Below, piece after piece: positions 29,368 to 38,531 of a DNA stretch of 64,000 bases. Numbering within the stretch: position 1 is the first letter of the stretch; the number at the start of each line of letters is the position of its first letter. The stretch comes from Pseudomonas arsenicoxydans (lineage in GTDB: Bacteria > Pseudomonadota > Gammaproteobacteria > Pseudomonadales > Pseudomonadaceae). The stretch is from assembly GCF_006438915.1 (NCBI RefSeq), contig NZ_RCZE01000001.1, positions 296,325-360,324 of the forward strand. Reading direction: 5' to 3'. The position numbers and the translations under genes were made by a program. A model generated the notes under the pieces. The model saw only the letters and a list, made by a program, of their open reading frames with translations, was not told the origin of the DNA and did no database searches.

Positions 29368-29832
29368 ATGTCCTCTGACCTGTGGAGCTTTTCCCTGACG
29401 ACTTACGCCCGTCCCGGTGTTGAACGCGTGTGCCTGCAATTGCAGTCAGCCGGGGTCAATGTGTGTTTGCTGCTCTGTGGAGCGTGGCTGGGACAACGTG
29501 GCGTCGCCTGCAATGAACAGCGAATCAAACTGCTTCGCACGGTGGCGGAGCCTTGGGATGGAGATGTCGTGCAACCGTTGCGCGCGTTGCGCATGCGATG
29601 GAAAGTCGTCGCGACTGATGACGCCGAGCTGAAAAAGCTGCGCGAACAAGTGAAGGCGCTGGAATTGGAAGCCGAGCGGCATCTGTTGTCGCGGCTGGAG
29701 CGAACGGCGCAGAGCTGGCCGCAAGGTGAGGCGACCGATCTAACGGCCTGGCTGGAAGGAGTGGCAGCAGGCGCTGCCAACCTGGACCGCGACGCGCTGC
29801 ATCAGCTGCGCGTCGCGGTAACCGGCACTTAG
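29368..29832 (+). CDS. TIGR02444 family (DUF2390) protein
   Basis: 154 residues. The N-terminal half has LWSFSLTTYARPGVERVCLQLQ and VNVCLLLCGAWLGQRGV, typical of the family; the C-terminal half is helical (KKLREQVKALELEAERHLLSRLE) and may form a coiled coil. Function unknown. It is divergent from the ABC-F gene with 50 bases between starts, and its stop overlaps the algP stop by three bases on the other strand. Confidence 0.82.
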   Translation: MSSDLWSFSLTTYARPGVERVCLQLQSAGVNVCLLLCGAWLGQRGVACNEQRIKLLRTVAEPWDGDVVQPLRALRMRWKVVATDDAELKKLREQVKALELEAERHLLSRLERTAQSWPQGEATDLTAWLEGVAAGAANLDRDALHQLRVAVTGT

Positions 29833-30968
29833 GAAGCGCTGGTTGGGGTGGTTGCTGCGATCGATGCGGCGGCCGGTGTTGGCGCTGGCGTGGCTGTCGA
29901 AGTGGCTGTTGCTAAAGCAGAGGTCGCTACCGGAGCCGGGTTGGCTGGCTTGGCGACAGGCGCGGCGGCCGGCTTGGCGGCAACAGGTTTTTTCACCGCT
30001 GGTTTGGCAGCAGGCTTGGCCGCAGGTTTTGCAGCAGGCTTGGCCGCGACAGGCTTGGCCGCAGGTTTGGCTGCGGCAGGTTTTGCTGCGCTGGCCGTGG
30101 CCGGTTTGGCAGCAGCGGCAGGTTTAGCCGCAGCAGGTTTTGCTGCCGGTTTAGCGGCTGGTTTAACGGCTGTTTTGGCAACAGCTTTTACCGCTGGTTT
30201 TGCAGCAGCTTTAGCCGCGACAGGTTTGGCAGCAGGTTTCGCCGCAGCGGTTTTGGCAGCTGGTTTAGTTGCAGGTTTAGCGGCCGTTTTTGCAGCAGGT
30301 TTTGCTGCTGGTTTTGCAGCTGGTTTTGCAGCTGCAGTTTTCGCCACGGCTGGTTTTGCAGCTGCTGGCTTAGCCGCAGTAGGCTTGGCAGCCGTCGTTT
30401 TAGCAGCCGGTTTCGCAGCGCTGGCAGCGACTGGTTTTTTCGCGGCTGGTTTTGCTGCTGGCTTGGCGGCGGCTCTCACCGGAGTTTTGGCAGCAGGCTT
30501 GGCCGGTGCTTTTGCAGCAGCCGGTTTGGCAGCGGCTTTCTTGGCAGGTGCTGCCGCAGGTTTGGCCGCACGCAGGGACAACGCCTTGCCGACAGCCTCT
30601 TGAACACGACCGACGCCCTGGGCCAGTTTCAGGCTTTCTTGAGCATCGCGTTTGAGTTGCAGAATGTAGGCTCGGGTGTCGGACTGACGATCCTTGAGGG
30701 CATCGAGCACGTCTTCGAGTTGCTGTACGCCGTCCTTCGCCTTGGCTTGTGCCTTGGCCTTGCCGGCCGACGCAGCGTCCTGCAATTTGGTGCGGGACTT
30801 ATGCAATTTTTCCTGCGCTTTTCCGCGCTGTTTTTCCAGTTTGGCGAGCAGTTTTTCAGCATCAGCCAAGGCTTGCGAACAAGCGTTTTCCAAATGCTCA
30901 AGCAAGCTGCCCGAGAGTTGTTGGAGTAAGTGCAACGGGGTATTTACTGGCTTCTTGGTGGCCGACAT
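29829..30968 (-). CDS. algP: AlgP (AlgR3), histone H1-like alginate regulatory protein
   Basis: 379 residues. Residues 1-130 are a helical, Lys/Gln-rich region (LLEHLENACSQALADAEKLLAKLEKQ, then LQDAASAGKAKAQAKAK). Residues from about 133 to 345 are a low-complexity tail of dozens of KPAA/KTAA/KKPVA repeats, ending in an Ala/Thr/Pro stretch without lysines. This resembles the tail of histone H1, and AlgP of P. aeruginosa binds DNA and affects alginate gene expression. The 12-base repeats make the gene liable to length change by slipped replication. Ribosome site AGGAGG before the ATG at 30968. It sits in the conserved algP-FKBP-algQ order. Confidence 0.92.
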   Translation of the reverse strand: MSATKKPVNTPLHLLQQLSGSLLEHLENACSQALADAEKLLAKLEKQRGKAQEKLHKSRTKLQDAASAGKAKAQAKAKDGVQQLEDVLDALKDRQSDTRAYILQLKRDAQESLKLAQGVGRVQEAVGKALSLRAAKPAAAPAKKAAAKPAAAKAPAKPAAKTPVRAAAKPAAKPAAKKPVAASAAKPAAKTTAAKPTAAKPAAAKPAVAKTAAAKPAAKPAAKPAAKTAAKPATKPAAKTAAAKPAAKPVAAKAAAKPAVKAVAKTAVKPAAKPAAKPAAAKPAAAAKPATASAAKPAAAKPAAKPVAAKPAAKPAAKPAAKPAVKKPVAAKPAAAPVAKPANPAPVATSALATATSTATPAPTPAAASIAATTPTSAS

Positions 30969-31160
30969 GGTTTACCTCCTGGCTGACGTGGGTGCGGCTC
31001 ATACTAGACCTCTGCTGACACCGCCGCTAGGGCATGTTGACAGTATCGAAAGCGGTGCGTTGCAACGGATCGAAAAACTTCTGCACTTGCGCAAAACCAG
31101 TTCACCTTTGTGCGCATTCTCACTGGCATAATCCACCGCATTCCAGGTCGGAGAGTGCCC

Positions 31161-31826
31161 ATGTCGCGCTACCTTTTTTTATCGCTGTGCGTGTTTTTTT
31201 CAGTGGCTCAAGCCGATGAAAAATCCTCCGCAAATAACGCTCACGATCTTGCTTACAGCTTGGGCGCGAGCCTCGGTGAACGCCTGCGCCAGGAGGTTCC
31301 CGATCTGCAACTTCAGGCATTGCTGGAGGGTTTGCAACAAGCGTATCAAGGCAAGCCGCTGGCATTGAAAGACGAGCAGATCGAGCGAATCCTGGCCGAG
31401 CATGAAGCCCAGCTCGCCGAGCAACCGGCGCTCCCGCAAAGCGAAGCTGCACTCGAAAAAGAGCAGCGATTTCTCACCGAGGAAAAAGCCAAACCAGGTG
31501 TTCGCGAATTGGCGGACGGAGTGTTGCTGACGGAACTGACTCCCGGCACCGGCGCCAAGGCGGGTCCTAATGGCAAGGTCCAGGTTTTGTATGTCGGGCG
31601 CCTGCCTGATGGCACGGTGTTCGATCAGAACAGTCAGCCGCAGTGGTTCAGTCTCGACAGCGTGATCAGCGGCTGGCGCAGCGCATTGCAAAACATGCCG
31701 GTCGGTGCGAAATGGCGCCTGGTGATTCCGTCGTCTCAGGCTTATGGCGCGGACGGTGCCGGCGACCTGATCGCCCCGTTCACCCCGCTGGTATTTGAAG
31801 TCGAATTGCGCGGTGCCACCAGCTGA
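31161..31826 (+). CDS. Periplasmic FKBP-type peptidyl-prolyl isomerase
   Basis: 221 residues. Signal peptide MSRYLFLSLCVFFSVAQA, then a helical dimerisation domain (HDLAYSLGASLGERLRQEVPDLQLQALLEGLQQAY, typical of FkpA/Mip proteins) and a long helix (EAQLAEQPALPQSEAALEKEQRF). The C-terminal FKBP domain has VQVLYVGRLPDGTVFDQN, PVGAKWRLVIPSSQAYG and PFTPLVFEVEL; position of the typical V-x-P-G-W motif reads ISGWRSALQNM. ATG at 31161 (GGAGAG upstream) is preferred over an earlier in-frame start that would bury the signal peptide. Assists folding in the periplasm. Confidence 0.9.
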   Translation: MSRYLFLSLCVFFSVAQADEKSSANNAHDLAYSLGASLGERLRQEVPDLQLQALLEGLQQAYQGKPLALKDEQIERILAEHEAQLAEQPALPQSEAALEKEQRFLTEEKAKPGVRELADGVLLTELTPGTGAKAGPNGKVQVLYVGRLPDGTVFDQNSQPQWFSLDSVISGWRSALQNMPVGAKWRLVIPSSQAYGADGAGDLIAPFTPLVFEVELRGATS

Positions 31827-31837
31827 ATCACAGGCAC

Positions 31838-31869
31838 AAAAAAACGGCGCGCAGTGCGCACCGTTTTTA
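31838..31869. terminator. Bidirectional intrinsic terminator between FKBP gene and algQ
   Basis: AAAACGG-GCGC stem pairing with GCGC-CCGTTTT around a short AGT loop, with flanking A and T runs (31838-31869). It serves the convergent FKBP gene and algQ. Confidence 0.85.
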
Positions 31870-31885
31870 ATTTACCGGAAGGGAT

Positions 31886-32344
31886 TCAGGCCTGAACCGA
31901 ATCCTCTTCCTTGTGAGCGGTATGCAGCACTTCGATCAGGCAATCTTCCAATTCGAAGCGTTCGTGCAACAGGCCGCCCAACTCCTTGAATTTCTCTGCG
32001 ACGCATTGGCCTGCGTCACACAGGTCGTTGAACGCCAGCAGCTTCTCGGTGATGACATCGATGCGTGGGTAGATCGTCTCGGCCAGCTCCAGACCACGCT
32101 TGTCGTTGAAGGCTTTGGCCTCCCCCGTCAATTGTTCGTAGATCTCGAAGTGCCCGGCAGACACGTAATCGACCAGCACGCCGCAGAATTCCTGCAACGG
32201 CTTGCGGTTCTCGCCGAGAGCCTCAGGCTTGGCGCCGAGCGCATCATAGGCCCGAACCAGTTCGTGACGCTCCTGCAACCAGCGATCGATCAGCAGATGC
32301 ACTCCACCCCAGCGTTCCTGAGCATTCTGGCAACTTTCGAGCAT
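31886..32344 (-). CDS. algQ: AlgQ (Rsd/AlgQ anti-sigma-70 factor)
   Basis: 152 residues. The all-helical Rsd/AlgQ fold is recognisable from [30 protein letters not shown] at the start and [20 protein letters not shown], then [16 protein letters not shown] near the end. The protein binds region 4 of sigma-70 and shifts RNA polymerase toward other sigma factors; in pseudomonads it also affects alginate and siderophore production (AlgQ/PfrA). Start ATG at 32344. Its upstream region to dsbB is about 190 bases and includes a stable hairpin. Confidence 0.93.
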   Translation of the reverse strand: MLESCQNAQERWGGVHLLIDRWLQERHELVRAYDALGAKPEALGENRKPLQEFCGVLVDYVSAGHFEIYEQLTGEAKAFNDKRGLELAETIYPRIDVITEKLLAFNDLCDAGQCVAEKFKELGGLLHERFELEDCLIEVLHTAHKEEDSVQA

Positions 32345-32450
32345 GGTGATCTCTCTTCCCTTGTGGGTCAGCTGCTCAATGCCTGCTCGCCTCTTGTTAA
32401 GTCAATGGGCGGTCAGGCAGAGCGTCATCGAGCAACATAATTCCAATGAC

Positions 32451-32478
32451 ACGTGCGGGCCAGATTATGCCCGCACGA
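32451..32478. other. Stable hairpin in algQ upstream region
   Basis: CGTGCGGGC (32452-32460), 8-base loop, then GCCCGCACG (32469-32477): a perfect 9-bp stem in the space between dsbB (ending 32534) and algQ. No T run follows on the minus strand, so it is not a classical terminator; it could be part of the algQ leader or a weak end signal for dsbB. Confidence 0.5.
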
Positions 32479-32533
32479 CTGTGGCTTCAAGGTACGCAGG
32501 AGATAAAGTTCATACAAGTGTTTAATCGCCCAT

Positions 32534-33073
32534 CTACACCCGGTGCGACGACACGCCGCTGAGCGGTCGCTCACACGCGAGACAAACGACGCGCAGCAAT
32601 TGATAAACCCCCAGAATCGTCACCCCGATAAAGAACAGCAGGCTCCATTCCGGAAGGCTCAGGTCGAACAGCGTCCAGGAAATCTCGGCACAATCGGCCT
32701 CCCCCTTGAACATCTCCGTGACCCGGCATAACCAGGGCATGTTCTCGTAGGCCGCCTCCAGGCCGGACGAGCACGTCAAGCGCTGATGCATGGGATCACT
32801 TTGCAGCAGTATCTGCCGCCACGCCGTAATCATGCCCGCGAGACTGCAAAAGAACCCGAGCAACCAATACAGGAACGATCCAAAGCGCCCTGGCCCCTGC
32901 ACGGAGGCCGTCAGGCAAACACCTGTGAGCAACGCCAGACAAATCCGCTGCAAAACGCACAAGCCGCAAGGTTTGAGTCCGACCGCATATTCCAGGTAAT
33001 AGGAAACGCCCAAGGCCAGGGAACCTGTAATGAAAACCATGAAAAACAAGGAGCGTGAGCAGGCCAAAGACAT
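32534..33073 (-). CDS. dsbB: Disulfide bond formation protein DsbB (DsbH-like)
   Basis: 179 residues with four hydrophobic segments. The quinone-linked cysteine pair is in LKPCGLCVLQRI (CxxC), and the second periplasmic pair is provided by cysteines in LTCSSGLEAAYENMPWLCRVTEMFKGEADCAEI. DsbB reoxidises DsbA with ubiquinone. Pseudomonads have two DsbB proteins; this is the copy beside algQ. The C-terminus has one more Cys (VVCLACERPL). Start ATG at 33073. Confidence 0.92.
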   Translation of the reverse strand: MSLACSRSLFFMVFITGSLALGVSYYLEYAVGLKPCGLCVLQRICLALLTGVCLTASVQGPGRFGSFLYWLLGFFCSLAGMITAWRQILLQSDPMHQRLTCSSGLEAAYENMPWLCRVTEMFKGEADCAEISWTLFDLSLPEWSLLFFIGVTILGVYQLLRVVCLACERPLSGVSSHRV

Positions 33074-33281
33074 GGCTTTTCCGTACCAGTAGAGACAGGT
33101 GGTTACGGTAGAGGAAAGCGCGCCAGCCTTTCAAGGCAGGCCGGCACGGACAGTTCACCAGAAGTGTAGGGAATTCCCGACAGTGTCGAGAGGAATCGGT
33201 GTAGTCCTCTGTAGGACGTCGCCGATCAAGGACTACAAAGCCAAACACGCGACGTGTTTCAAACGCCAGGGAGCGCCCCCT

Positions 33282-33319
33282 CGTCCTTGTAGGAGCTGGC
33301 GAAACCTGCTGCTACAAGA
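33282..33319. repeat. Single REP-like hairpin (TGTAGGAGC type)
   Basis: CTTGTAGGAGCTGGCGAAACCTGCTGCTACAAG folds back on itself through CTTGTAG/CTACAAG ends. It lies right after the hemY stop. The rest of 33074-33325 shows no gene. Confidence 0.55.
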
Positions 33320-33325
33320 CCAGCC

Positions 33326-34564
33326 TCAGGCGTAAACGGGTGCTGGCAACGGTGACGCCAGCAGGCGCTCATCGAGCATGCCCAAGCCTTCCTGGAACAA
33401 CTGATTGCTGCGTTCCGTGTCGCCCAGTTGCGCCAGCAATCGCGCCAATTCCGCACAGGCTTCCGGGTTGCGCTGAACCCGCAGACTGCTTTCCAGATAG
33501 TCTCGCGCCTTGCCCCACAAGCTGTTTTGCAAGCACAACCGGCCCAGTGTCAGCAAAAGGCTTGGATCGGCCGGATGATCCTTAAGCCAGCCCTCGGCAG
33601 TTTGCAGTTGCCGAGCGGGATCGCTGCCGCGAATCAGTCCGTACAAACGTGCCAGATGACTGTCGAAATTGCGCTTGAGGGCCGTGCGCAGAACCTCCTC
33701 CGCTTCGACCTGCGCCCCCAGTTGGCGTAGCTGCTCGGCATAGGCCAGCACCAATTGCGGTTCCTGACGCTGAGCCGACGTGAGCTGTTGCCACGCGCGA
33801 GTGAGTGACTGCAAACCGACCTTGCCATCTTCTTCCTGATGCGCCGCCAGCGACAGGTTTTCACCCCATGCACGGCGCTCCAGCTCGGTCAGTTCGGCGG
33901 GCGGCAGGACTTTATCCTTACGCAGCTCGGGCAACAGGCGAATTACCGCCGACCAGTCGCCACGCTGCTGAAGCAGGCGCTGTAGCTGGCGCAATGTCTG
34001 GGCGTTATGGGGATGACGCTCATGCATGGCCTGAAGGGTGGCCAAGGCACCGTCGGTATCGCCACGGTCGGTCTGCAATTGTGCGTGGCTCAAGGCAATC
34101 GCCAATTCGGCCTGCGGCTGGCGCTCGAGGGCACGCTCCAGCAAGTTGTCGCTTTCTTCGTAATGGCCCTGCTCGTTGGCAGCACGTGCCGCACCGAGGT
34201 AGTAGAGCAGTGGTTGGCGCTCGGCTTCAGCAGCCCGATGCAAATGACGCTGCGCACTCGCCCAGCGACCTTCCGCCAGATCCAATTGACCGTGCTCGAT
34301 CGCTACTTGCACCCGCCGGCTGCGATTGCGCCGCGACCAAGGATTGACCACGCCACTGGAGGTCATCACCAGCTCAACCAGCACCTTGATGCCCCAGAAC
34401 AGCAGCCACAACACCGCGATCAATGCGAGGGTCGCCCACAGGCTCGACTCGTAACGAAAGCTCTTGTAGGCAATCAGCACGTAACCGGCATGCTCGGCGA
34501 TCGCCAGTCCCAGCGCGGCAGCAGCGGCGATCAACAGGAAAACGATCACATAGAGGCGTTTCAT
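33326..34564 (-). CDS. hemY: HemY, TPR-containing haem biosynthesis-associated membrane protein
   Basis: 412 residues. Two N-terminal membrane segments (KRLYVIVFLLIAAAAALGLAIAEHAG and LWATLALIAVLWLLFWGIKVLVEL) are followed by a cytosolic or periplasmic TPR-rich helical region with repeats such as QRHLHRAAEAERQPLLYYLGAARAANEQGHYEES. This is the proteobacterial HemY found at the end of hemCDX operons, not the Gram-positive protoporphyrinogen oxidase of the same name. Its exact role in haem synthesis is unsettled. It overlaps hemX by ATGA. Confidence 0.92.
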   Translation of the reverse strand: MKRLYVIVFLLIAAAAALGLAIAEHAGYVLIAYKSFRYESSLWATLALIAVLWLLFWGIKVLVELVMTSSGVVNPWSRRNRSRRVQVAIEHGQLDLAEGRWASAQRHLHRAAEAERQPLLYYLGAARAANEQGHYEESDNLLERALERQPQAELAIALSHAQLQTDRGDTDGALATLQAMHERHPHNAQTLRQLQRLLQQRGDWSAVIRLLPELRKDKVLPPAELTELERRAWGENLSLAAHQEEDGKVGLQSLTRAWQQLTSAQRQEPQLVLAYAEQLRQLGAQVEAEEVLRTALKRNFDSHLARLYGLIRGSDPARQLQTAEGWLKDHPADPSLLLTLGRLCLQNSLWGKARDYLESSLRVQRNPEACAELARLLAQLGDTERSNQLFQEGLGMLDERLLASPLPAPVYA

Positions 34565-35715
34565 GGCGTTGCCTCCTGAGCGGTACCTGCAGCAGGCTTG
34601 ACCATGGGCTTGATCGAGTCTTCAGCGTTGACATTCCGCCGCTCCAGATAACCCTGGACCGCGCTCAGCGTACCCGTCAGATCCGGCGTGACGACGGTGA
34701 CCCGTTGCTTGCTCAACTCGCCCACCTGCTCCAGCATCACTTTGCTCTGGGGGTTGTCCTGGTTGAAGTTGCCGGTCAACACATCCCGCGCCTCCGCCAG
34801 CGCCTGGGCGTAAACCGCTGCCTGGCCATTGAGCGCGGCCCATTGCGCCTGCTCGAGTGCCAGGCTCAGGGCAAGGCGCACCTGGCTCAGGCTCTGCCCG
34901 GCCAACAGTGGACGAACATTTTTGTCAGCACTGAAGTCGATACGGATGTAACGGGAGATCTGATCCCACCACTGCGCCCAACGACTGGCACCGTCGCCAT
35001 CAGCGGTCAGGCCCAGCAGGGATTCACCTCGGTCCTTGTACTCGGGCGCCAGCCCAGTGAGGTCGATCACCTGATCACGCAACGCGCCCAGGCGCAGGAA
35101 CAACCCGGTGCGATCGGGCTGCTCGGTGCTGCGCAACGCCACAAGGGTCTTGGCTACTTGCTCGCGAGCGGCAAAGGAGCCCGGATCGTTCTGTTCACGG
35201 AGAATATCGTCGGCACCCTGCACCAGCGCCTGCGCGCTGCTGACGTCCTGCAAGGCAGAGAGGCGCAGGCTGGCCAGACGCAACAAGTGCTCGGCCTCAG
35301 CCAGACGCCAGTCCTTGCGACTGGCACCAAGGACGGTTTCCAGGCGCTGGTTCAGGCGTTGTTGATCACCCTGCAACTGCGTGACCAGACGGGCGCGCGC
35401 ATCCAGTTCATCAACGGCGGGTAACTGCTCCAGGCGCGCGGTAATACGCTGCTCATTGAGCTTGAGACTTTGCGCCTGATCGTTCAGCGCTTGCACCTGA
35501 GCCAGTTGCTGCTGGTTATTGGCTTGCAGGTGTCGGACCTGCCATACACCCCAACCGCCCACGGCAACACCGGCAGCGCCGAGCAACAGCGCGACGATAG
35601 CCAGCCCATTGCCTCGACGCTTCACATCAGCGGGTGGCGCCGTTTCAACCGGAGTTTCAACCGGTGCATCAAGCACTGGCTGGACGTCATCTTTAGGCAA
35701 GGCAGTTTCGCTCAC
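34561..35715 (-). CDS. hemX: HemX, uroporphyrinogen-III C-methyltransferase-like membrane protein
   Basis: 384 residues. A short acidic/Pro-rich cytosolic tail precedes one membrane helix (NGLAIVALLLGAAGVAVGGWGVWQV), then a long coiled coil (QANNQQQLAQVQALNDQAQSLKLNEQRI) and a helical domain ending LSAVQGYLERRNVNAEDS. It is annotated as a methyltransferase in databases but has no SAM-binding motif; a scaffold role for porphyrin enzymes is more plausible. Start is a GTG at 35715 after AAGGAT. Second of three coupled genes hemD-hemX-hemY. Confidence 0.9.
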   Translation of the reverse strand: MSETALPKDDVQPVLDAPVETPVETAPPADVKRRGNGLAIVALLLGAAGVAVGGWGVWQVRHLQANNQQQLAQVQALNDQAQSLKLNEQRITARLEQLPAVDELDARARLVTQLQGDQQRLNQRLETVLGASRKDWRLAEAEHLLRLASLRLSALQDVSSAQALVQGADDILREQNDPGSFAAREQVAKTLVALRSTEQPDRTGLFLRLGALRDQVIDLTGLAPEYKDRGESLLGLTADGDGASRWAQWWDQISRYIRIDFSADKNVRPLLAGQSLSQVRLALSLALEQAQWAALNGQAAVYAQALAEARDVLTGNFNQDNPQSKVMLEQVGELSKQRVTVVTPDLTGTLSAVQGYLERRNVNAEDSIKPMVKPAAGTAQEATP

Positions 35716-35731
35716 GTATCCATCCTTTGCA

Positions 35732-36499
35732 TTAGAGAACGGGTTCGGGATGCTCCCGCAACGCCGTCAGCAAAGCCGCGGCACTGGCGCCGCGACAATC
35801 CACAACTGTTTGGGCCCCGGCGGCACGTGCCAGCTCGGCGACCCTGGGGCTTGGAACAAACAACGGCAACCGCGCCAATAGTGGCCAGGCAACGCCGGCC
35901 AGTTGATGCAGGTGCTCAAAACCTTGTCCACTGCTGACCACCAGCCCGTTCAAGCGTTCCGCTTCGATCCGGTCAGGCAGTGCCGCCAACGGGTAGTGAG
36001 GCAGGCCGCGACGGTACAACTCCAGATACTCGACACTAGCACCTAGCTCGCGCAAGCGCTCTGCCAGGAGTTCGCGCCCGCCTTCCCCACGCATGATCAA
36101 CACGCGCGGATCGGGCCGGTTGATAGCCTCGCGCAACCCGGGAAGCTCAAGCAAGGCTTCGCTGTCATCACCCTCGGCCGGAAAGCTTACGTTCAGCCCA
36201 CGGTCCTCAAGAATTTGCGCGGTGGCGGCGCCGACACTGAACCATTTCAACGCAGGTGGCTGCGGCCAAAACTGGTCAACCAGATGGATACCGATTCTGG
36301 CCGCGGGTTTACTGACCACGATCACCGCACAAAAGCGATCCAGTGTCTGAATCAGCGCACGCATTGTGTCAGAGGCCGGGATCGGCTCGATTTCCAAAAG
36401 CGGCAAGCTGCTGCTGAAAATCCCCGCTTGCGCCAGAACATCGCTCAGCGCCGCGGATTCATCCGCAGGGCGCGTCAGCAGCAAGCGCCAGCCAGTCAC
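35732..36499 (-). CDS. hemD: Uroporphyrinogen-III synthase
   Basis: 255 residues. Cyclises hydroxymethylbilane to uroporphyrinogen III with inversion of ring D. The family is poorly conserved, but [21 protein letters not shown] at the N-terminus, [13 protein letters not shown] and [12 protein letters not shown] in the first half, and [32 protein letters not shown] in the second are all clear. Starts with GTG (36499) overlapping the hemC stop as GTGA, so translation is coupled. Confidence 0.93.
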   Translation of the reverse strand: MTGWRLLLTRPADESAALSDVLAQAGIFSSSLPLLEIEPIPASDTMRALIQTLDRFCAVIVVSKPAARIGIHLVDQFWPQPPALKWFSVGAATAQILEDRGLNVSFPAEGDDSEALLELPGLREAINRPDPRVLIMRGEGGRELLAERLRELGASVEYLELYRRGLPHYPLAALPDRIEAERLNGLVVSSGQGFEHLHQLAGVAWPLLARLPLFVPSPRVAELARAAGAQTVVDCRGASAAALLTALREHPEPVL

Positions 36500-37437
36500 T
36501 CGTGACCTGCCTCGCCATACACCGCTTTCAGAATATCTTCGGCGCCCTGGCTCAAGAGGTCTTCGGCGACGTGTACGCCCAAGGCTTCCGCATCGGCGCG
36601 TGGCGCACGGGCTTCGGCACTGAGCAACAGGCCGCCGCTCGGATCACCGACCAGTCCGCGCAACCAGATCTGCTCGCCTTCCAGCACGGCGTAGCAGGCG
36701 ATCGGCACTTGGCAGCCGCCGTTCAAATGCTTGTTGAGAGCACGTTCGGCGGTCACGCGAGTGGCGGTGTCCAGATGGTGCAGCGGTGCCAACAAGGCAT
36801 GAATTTCGCTGTCCGCCGTGCGGCATTCGATACCGACTGCGCCCTGGCCACCGGCCGGCAGGCTGTCGTCGACACTGATCGCCGAGGTGATGCGGTCTTC
36901 GAAGCCCAGGCGAATCAGGCCAGCGGCGGCGAGGATGATGGCGTCATATTCACCTGCATCGAGCTTGGCCAGGCGCGTATTGACGTTGCCACGCAGGAAG
37001 CGGATTTCCAGGTCGGGGCGACGGGTCAGCAGCTGAGCCTGGCGGCGCAGACTGGAGGTGCCGACGATGCTGCCTTGTGGCAACTCATCCAGGCTGGCGT
37101 AGGTGTTGGAAACGAATGCATCGCGCGGGTCTTCACGTTCGCAGATGCAAAACAGGCCAAGACCTTCCGGGAAGTCCATCGGCACGTCTTTCATCGAATG
37201 CACGGCGATGTCGGCTTCGTTTTCCAGCAGCGCGGTTTCCAGCTCTTTGACGAACAGGCCCTTGCCACCGATTTTCGACAGCGGCGAGTCCAGCAGCTTG
37301 TCGCCACGACTGACCATGGGCACCAGTGTCACGAGCAGACCGGGATGGGCCTCTTCCAGACGGGCTTTGACGTATTCGGCCTGCCATAAGGCCAGAGCAC
37401 TTTTGCGGGTGGCGATGCGGATTTCGCGAGAGGACAT
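36496..37437 (-). CDS. hemC: Porphobilinogen deaminase (hydroxymethylbilane synthase)
   Basis: 313 residues. Assembles four porphobilinogens into hydroxymethylbilane on a dipyrromethane cofactor. Visible blocks: [18 protein letters not shown] at the start, [17 protein letters not shown] (arginines binding the cofactor), [27 protein letters not shown] and the cofactor cysteine in [13 protein letters not shown]. Start ATG at 37437. First gene of hemC-hemD-hemX-hemY, with algR just upstream on the same strand (138-base gap). Confidence 0.97.
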   Translation of the reverse strand: MSSREIRIATRKSALALWQAEYVKARLEEAHPGLLVTLVPMVSRGDKLLDSPLSKIGGKGLFVKELETALLENEADIAVHSMKDVPMDFPEGLGLFCICEREDPRDAFVSNTYASLDELPQGSIVGTSSLRRQAQLLTRRPDLEIRFLRGNVNTRLAKLDAGEYDAIILAAAGLIRLGFEDRITSAISVDDSLPAGGQGAVGIECRTADSEIHALLAPLHHLDTATRVTAERALNKHLNGGCQVPIACYAVLEGEQIWLRGLVGDPSGGLLLSAEARAPRADAEALGVHVAEDLLSQGAEDILKAVYGEAGHE

Positions 37438-37575
37438 GGATCAATCCGTACTGAATAGATACGGCGGATAATAACAGCTCAGCCAAATCCACTTTGACTT
37501 GTATCAGAAACTGCGTGGCCTCCCTGGCCTGTATGTCCGGCAAGCGGGTGCGAGATTCGCCCCATGAACGGTGAG

Positions 37576-38322
37576 TTAGAGCTGCTGCATCATCTTGCGT
37601 ACGCCGGCCACATGGCGCCGGCTGACGATCAATGCATCGCCATTCAAACCTTTGAGGAACAGCTGGAAATGCCCCAGGGGCGTGCGTTGCAAACGTTCGA
37701 TGCGCTCGCGGGCGACCAGAGCGTTACGGTGGATTCGCACGAACCGGTCGCCAAACTCATCCTCAAGGGCCTTGAGCGGTTCATCCAGCAACACTTCGCC
37801 GCTTTCATGGCGCAAGGTCACGTATTTGTGATCGGCAATAAAGTAGACCACCTGATCCAGCGGGATCAGCTCGATACCCTTTCGGGTTCGCGCACTGATG
37901 TGGCTGCGGGGGCCGCTGCCACTTTCGGCGGCGGGACGCGTCAGGGCGGCGAGCTGCAGACGATTGGGTCGCTCGGCTTTCTTTAATGCATCGTGAAGAT
38001 GTTCAGTACGCACAGGTTTCACCACATAGCCTACGGCGCTGGCCTGTAAGGCTTCCACGGCAAATTCATCGGGTCCTGCACAAAACACCACAGCGGGCGG
38101 TGTTTCGCGTTCGCACAACCGCGCAGCCACTTGCAGGCCGTCAAGGCCTGGCATGCGGATATCGAGCAGCACGATATCCGGTTTGTGGCTGTCGATCAGT
38201 GCCAACGCCTCTTCGCCGTTCGTGGCGCTGGGCTCCAGGACACTGTATCCCTCGAGTTCGCCGACCATTCGGCTCAGGCGCTCGCGGGCCAGGGGTTCGT
38301 CATCAACGATCAGGACATTCAT
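37576..38322 (-). CDS. algR: AlgR, LytTR-type response regulator
   Basis: 248 residues. N-terminal receiver with the acidic pair (VDDEP), phospho-Asp in IVLLDIRMPGLDG (about residue 54), and the switch Lys in YVVKPV. C-terminal LytTR DNA-binding domain: SARTRKGIELIPLDQVVYFIADHKYVTLRH, FVRIHRNALVARERIERL. AlgR controls alginate, twitching and virulence genes in P. aeruginosa, partnered by AlgZ (FimS). Here that kinase is missing apart from a C-terminal remnant whose stop overlaps this ATG (38322) as ATGA. The frame stays open 33 bases upstream, but that start would sit within the remnant. Confidence 0.95.
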   Translation of the reverse strand: MNVLIVDDEPLARERLSRMVGELEGYSVLEPSATNGEEALALIDSHKPDIVLLDIRMPGLDGLQVAARLCERETPPAVVFCAGPDEFAVEALQASAVGYVVKPVRTEHLHDALKKAERPNRLQLAALTRPAAESGSGPRSHISARTRKGIELIPLDQVVYFIADHKYVTLRHESGEVLLDEPLKALEDEFGDRFVRIHRNALVARERIERLQRTPLGHFQLFLKGLNGDALIVSRRHVAGVRKMMQQL

Positions 38323-38531
38323 ATTGCGCTGGATTCCTGCGTGAGTCTCGCACAAGGATAGCGTAGACAGGTGAAGTGACGTCCGTCACCGCGATCCACG
38401 CTAAGACTAGCGCGAGGGCCAAAAAGTGCCGCGAGATCGGCGGCTAAATTTTCAACTGCCGCGTGATTGGAGGCTCTGGCCCGCGTTGGCGAGGGATCGC
38501 CGTAGGGTTTGCCGATACACAATATGAACAC
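38319..38531 (-). pseudogene. algZ: 3' remnant of sensor kinase gene algZ (fimS)
   Basis: A 70-codon open frame ending in a TGA that overlaps the algR start as ATGA. Its product reads ILCIGKPYGDPSPTRARASN, then HAAVENLAADLAALFGP and RASLSVDRGDGRHFTCLRYP. This matches the pattern of the last ~60 residues of LytS/AlgZ-type histidine kinases (NPY..., GN..AL.NI..RL..LFG..A.L, then LRYP) with key Gly/Asn/Arg positions altered. Stops (TGA and TAA) in frame lie just upstream of the GTG at 38531, and nothing further up to argH resembles the rest of a kinase. In P. aeruginosa algZ lies exactly here, between argH and algR. Read as a deletion remnant; a small expressed peptide cannot be excluded. Confidence 0.7.

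Noticed and set aside
29848..30603. 251-codon Ala/Gly-rich frame opposite algP
   Set aside because: Produced by the repeat array; no ribosome site and no protein family.
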